This document shows, one piece after another, positions 60,472 to 64,000 of a DNA stretch of 64,000 nt. Every line of letters begins with the position of its first letter. Position 1 is the stretch's first letter. Below the pieces are notes generated by a model. The model saw nothing but the letters and a program-made list of their open reading frames with translations, did no database searches and was not told the DNA's origin. Origin of the DNA: Dermatophagoides farinae (lineage: Eukaryota > Arthropoda > Arachnida > Sarcoptiformes > Pyroglyphidae); contig NC_134679.1 of the NCBI RefSeq assembly GCF_024713945.1, positions 1,369,001 through 1,433,000 on the forward strand, in the 5' to 3' direction. A program made the position numbers and the translations under genes.

Positions 60472-62321
60472 TTAATTGGATGTTTCACCGGCAGCACCAT
60501 CGCTACCGTTACCGGAATTATTGGCACCAACATTATCGCCATTATCTTGATTATCATCATTGCCCAATTGTTGTTGGTCTCCCCAGCCTCCGTTGTTTCG
60601 TTGGCCAAATTTTCCACGACCACGTCCACGCCCACCGCGGCTTCTGAATCCTCCACGACGACGATTAAAACCATCACCAAAACGTCGATTACCATTATGT
60701 CGGAATCCAGATTGTTGTTGGCCATCTTGTTGTTGTTGTTGGTCACCATCCGATTGACCTTCTTGATTTTGTTGGCCATCATTTTTGTTCTGCGTGTCAA
60801 ACAAAAAAATAATTATTAAATTGTTTTTTAAAATTAATAATAAAAACTAACTTCTTCACCGGCACTTTCGCCGCCTTGATCCATCCTTGGACGACGTGGT
60901 CTACGACGGAAAAAACGTTGAATGTATCGGCGTGGTCGACCGCCACCACCAGGTCCACGTCGTGATTCAAATCCAGAGTTTTGATTTTGTTCGAAATTTC
61001 CTCCTTCTTGTTGTCCATCATTTATTTGTTGTTGATTGTTGAAACCACCTCGGAAGAAACGGCGACGAAAGTATGGGCGTCCTCGACCACCACGAAATGG
61101 CCGTCCACCACCACCACCACCATTTCCTTCAATAAATTGTCCATCACGTGGCGGTCCACGACGGAATCCCCCACTACGACGAAAGCCGCCACGTCCTCGA
61201 CCACGTGGTGAAAATTTACGATCAGCTGCAAATGGTGAACCTTTTACCGGTGTACCGTTCGGTCCGGTAACATTGGCTGCTTCATTTCCCTATATTATGA
61301 AAACAAAAAATGAGTAAACATAAAATCAAAAGTTTTAATAATAATTATTATACAAACTTTTTCGCCTTCAACAATATCGAATTCAACGGTTTCACCATCA
61401 CCAACACTACGAACAGCTTTGCCTGGATTATTTCGTTTAATTGCCGATTGATGTACAAAAACATCTTCACCTTCTTTATCATTACGTGAAATAAAACCAT
61501 AGCCATTTTTTACATTGAACCATTTTACTGTTCCAGTGATTCTGGTAGCTAATAAATAAATAACAAATTATTAATCAAAAAAAAAAAATGTCATTATTTA
61601 TTTCACACATACACACAAATCTTACAACAACAACACCTGAATCAGCAAATCTTTATCCTCCTTACAAATACATCATCATTCACATTGTGTACATGTGTCG
61701 CGTTGGCAATAATCATCAAAAATAAATAAAAAATTGTCGAATTGGATAATTTATTTTTTTCACCATAATCTAATAAACGATTGTCAATCGTATGCAATAG
61801 CCAATTATTATCAGTATATAATAATCACGATATTTTTTTTTGCCAAAAATTGTTTTTAGGATACAAAATCCAAGTTATAAATTTTTTTTTTTTTTTCATT
61901 GTTGGTTTAAGTTTTCAAACCAAGTTGAGAAATGATATGCGGAAGAATTTCAATTCTACGTTTTAAATTCGAATATAGCACAAACCCACACATACACACA
62001 CACATACACAGGATAGAGATTCTAAATTTAGCCATTCGAATTCTGGCAGCTTAGAATTGTGAACAAAAAAATTTTTCTTTGTTTCACATACTTATAAGAT
62101 ATATATCAAAAGATATAATTCACATTGTGTGCATGTGTTTTTTTTTTGTTATTTGTCGATTTTTTTTCCCATTTAGACTTACCGATAATTTTTTTACCCT
62201 GATTTGAATCACCATTTTTACCATTACTATTATCGGCAACAATACCATTCGATGATTGTGGTGAATCATTCAATGATGATGAATTATTATCCAATTGATT
62301 TGAACTATCAACTTCAGCCAT
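60472..62321 (-). CDS. Y-box binding protein (cold-shock domain, RGG tail)
   Basis: An mRNA-packaging and translation-control protein. Minus strand; exons 62321-62183, 61548-61358, 61289-60852 and 60789-60472 join in frame to 361 residues. The cold-shock domain shows both RNA-binding motifs: [16 protein letters not shown] (RNP1) and DVFVHQSAI (RNP2), then [20 protein letters not shown]. The tail alternates basic/Arg-Gly islands ([47 protein letters not shown]) with acidic Gln/Asn stretches, the usual YBX1 layout. A 5'-UTR intron is likely at 62464-62347 (GTTAGT..ATTATTAG) just upstream of the ATG. Confidence 0.97.
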
Positions 62322-63474
62322 TGTTTACAAACTTTTGTTGATTTTTCTAATAATAAAAAAAAAAATTCCATTCGATACATATGCACAATGAAAATGAAAA
62401 AAGGGAAACAATTAATAAATCAATCAATTACAAAAAAAAACGGTAAAATGTTAAATAAACTAACCTGGGATTTATGATTTGGTAAACGTCGATTATTAAA
62501 TCGTGTTGTTGTTGTCGTTGTTTAGTCGTATGCCCGGTGTGCAATATTTTTTCCTATTAATTATATGCTGTTGTTTTCGATCCTTTTTTATTTTCTTTTT
62601 TTTTTACTGGGGAGATTTGAATCTTTTATAAGTTGTTCTTAAAGATGGAAGAATTAGATGGATGATAATGACGATAATGTTATTATTTTCATTGATCAAT
62701 ACATTCAATCTTCTTTTGTTTTCTATCCTTTTTTTTTGGATGTTTTAAATTAATCTGATGATCTTAATATAGATGTTAATTGTTTGTTGATGTTGCATTT
62801 ATTTTATTCATTTATACGGTGTCCATATAAAATAAATTCTTGGTGTCGGATGTTTTGGACACATCAATAATACAATACAATACAAACAGACACACACACA
62901 CACGCGTTGGTGCCAAAGGATCGATAGAGATGTTATGTGATGATGGTTTGGTTTGATTATAATTTTTTTGTGATGGTAATGGCGGATGACTTGATGATGA
63001 TAATCAAGAAATTCTCTCGTTCTCTCTCCACATTACACAAGCAAACACACACACACACACATTTATTTCGCCGTTCTTTCCACTCGAGGATCTATCTTAC
63101 TGGCGCTTTCTTTCTTTCTTTCTTTCTATTCATTCATTCATTATATGCACAAAAAATTCTCTTCCTGCTGCTGCAACATCTACCATGTGGCGGCAGCAGC
63201 AGCAGCAGCAGCAGTAGCAGTAGTAGTATTTGTTTTAAACGACGCGTATTTGTAATATGTAAAACGCATGCGTATTTTGTTTTCTTCCAGTTATTGTTCG
63301 ATTCATGGATACGCCTCTCTCTCTCTTTTGATCATCATGAGTAGTGGTATATGCCGGCAAACCCATGGATACTATTCTATTAGTTTTTCTTTATTCAATC
63401 AATAGATGTTGCTAGTGTAGTTAAAAAAAATTTTTTAAGTTTTTTTTTCAAAATTATTTTTATTCAATTTTTTT
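62322..63474. other. Y-box 5' UTR/promoter and spacer
   Basis: Next to the Y-box gene is a probable 5'-UTR intron (62347-62464) with leader exon sequence beyond it. Further on are simple repeats only: (AC)n near 62886 and 63047, and (CAG)n near 63194-63213. No gene is supported; a frame at 62937-63344 is simple-sequence. Confidence 0.55.
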
Positions 63475-64000
63475 TTATACAAGAGAATCAATTGCAAAAT
63501 TAGTTGATTTTTTCTGCCGCATTGTACCATTTTTGAATTGTCGTCGGCCATATTTTTTCCGCCGTTTCTGTTGCAATATAAAACGTTTATGTTGTTTTTG
63601 TTTAGCGTCATATTTTTCGGCTGTTTTTTGATTTTTCAATGATGATTTTTTTCGTAAACTTAATGCTCTGATCATATTCAGTTGTCTTTCTTTAGATGTT
63701 TGATTAATTTTTTGAATCAATTCCGGTGAGAAAAATTGTTCCTCTTCATGTGTTTCATGTAGACGAGCATCATCAGCTTTAAAAAAGAATCCACCAAATG
63801 TGATTGATTGATTTGATTTTTTTCGATCTTTCTGTAGCGAATTTGAATCATGAATTTTTATATTAATTTTACCATCATCTTCATCATTTTCACTGGAATC
63901 ATCATGACGATTTCTGGCTAAAAATTTTGGCAGTTTCGGAGCTTGAATCGGTATTTCTTCATATTCTTTTTGGTCATCGTCTTTATCGTGTTCATTTTGT
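63475..64000 (-). CDS. Basic, probably nuclear protein, C-terminal 174 residues
   Basis: Minus strand, running off the window end; one continuous frame. It starts acidic (EHDKDDDQKEYEEIPIQAPK), then KINIKIHDSN, SITFGGFFFKADDARLHETH, FFSPELIQKINQTSKERQLN, and ends very basic (QQKRRKKYGRRQFKN) with DSLV. The Lys/Arg-rich tail suggests a nucleolar or RNA-bound protein, but I do not recognise the family. The 5' part is outside. Confidence 0.7.
   Translation of the reverse strand, partial: QNEHDKDDDQKEYEEIPIQAPKLPKFLARNRHDDSSENDEDDGKINIKIHDSNSLQKDRKKSNQSITFGGFFFKADDARLHETHEEEQFFSPELIQKINQTSKERQLNMIRALSLRKKSSLKNQKTAEKYDAKQKQHKRFILQQKRRKKYGRRQFKNGTMRQKKSTNFAIDSLV

Noticed and set aside
60453-61317. 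Long alternative open frames over the Y-box RGG region (plus strand and other minus frames)
   Set aside because: GC-richer Arg/Gly repeats keep several frames open. Only the frame joining the cold-shock domain with consistent splice sites is credible.
63047-63215. Open frame across AC and CAG repeats near 63 kb
   Set aside because: Simple-sequence translation only; no start context or domain.
1-64000. tRNA genes, CRISPR arrays, bacterial operons
   Set aside because: No tRNA-like A/B boxes in a foldable context were found by eye, and the spliced genes show eukaryotic DNA, so CRISPR arrays or operons are not expected. A tRNAscan run would settle the tRNA point.

Overview
The window is AT-rich nuclear DNA from an animal with compact genes. 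Introns are mostly about 50 to 80 bp with GT..AG ends. Long CAT/CAA/AAT triplet runs fill the intergenic DNA and spill into proteins as poly-Ser, poly-His, poly-Gln and poly-Asn. (CCTAA)n tracts, the arthropod-type telomere motif, occur in the middle. The gene set is animal (Porcupine, Par-6, TOR, SLC41, CstF-50, lysosomal hexosaminidase, kappa-class GSTs). I infer an arthropod, most likely a mite of the Dermatophagoides type; the species is inference.

Left arm (1-12.9 kb): a deoxynucleoside kinase cut by the window edge, a four-exon Porcupine O-acyltransferase, a 4-kb gene-free stretch, Par-6 (PB1, semi-CRIB, PDZ), then a GH20 beta-hexosaminidase.

Middle (about 13.3-29.7 kb) is an island of repeats and broken gene pieces. 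It holds a Ty1/copia remnant, two copies of a BEL/Pao remnant, two copies of a FLYWCH/MULE-type DNA transposase gene, a 184-bp MITE with perfect terminal inverted repeats, and fragments resembling RCC1-BTB, C2H2 zinc-finger, UBXN7 and ANKLE1 (GIY-YIG) genes. A 3.4-kb block is repeated as a shorter second copy. (CCTAA)n tracts sit at several fragment junctions. A ~290-bp direct repeat containing the 3' end of the dCMP deaminase gene lies at both sides of the island. One apparently intact gene, a zinc alcohol dehydrogenase, sits inside it.

Right arm (29.7-64 kb) is again ordinary gene-dense DNA: divergent dCMP deaminase and CstF-50; three tandem genes for small secreted six-cysteine proteins, two with duplicated promoters; a coiled-coil gene; a large single-exon gene of unknown function; an unknown secreted protein; an SLC41 Mg2+ transporter; a head-to-head pair of kappa GSTs; TOR kinase, with 6.8 kb of its coding sequence in one exon; a Y-box protein; and the 3' part of a basic protein gene running off the end.

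There is no operon logic. Pathway links are limited to nucleotide salvage and dUMP supply (dNK, DCTD), signalling or polarity (PORCN, Par-6, TOR) and RNA handling (CstF-50, Y-box). The most unusual parts are the composite repeat island with telomere-like joints and the small cysteine-rich secreted family.
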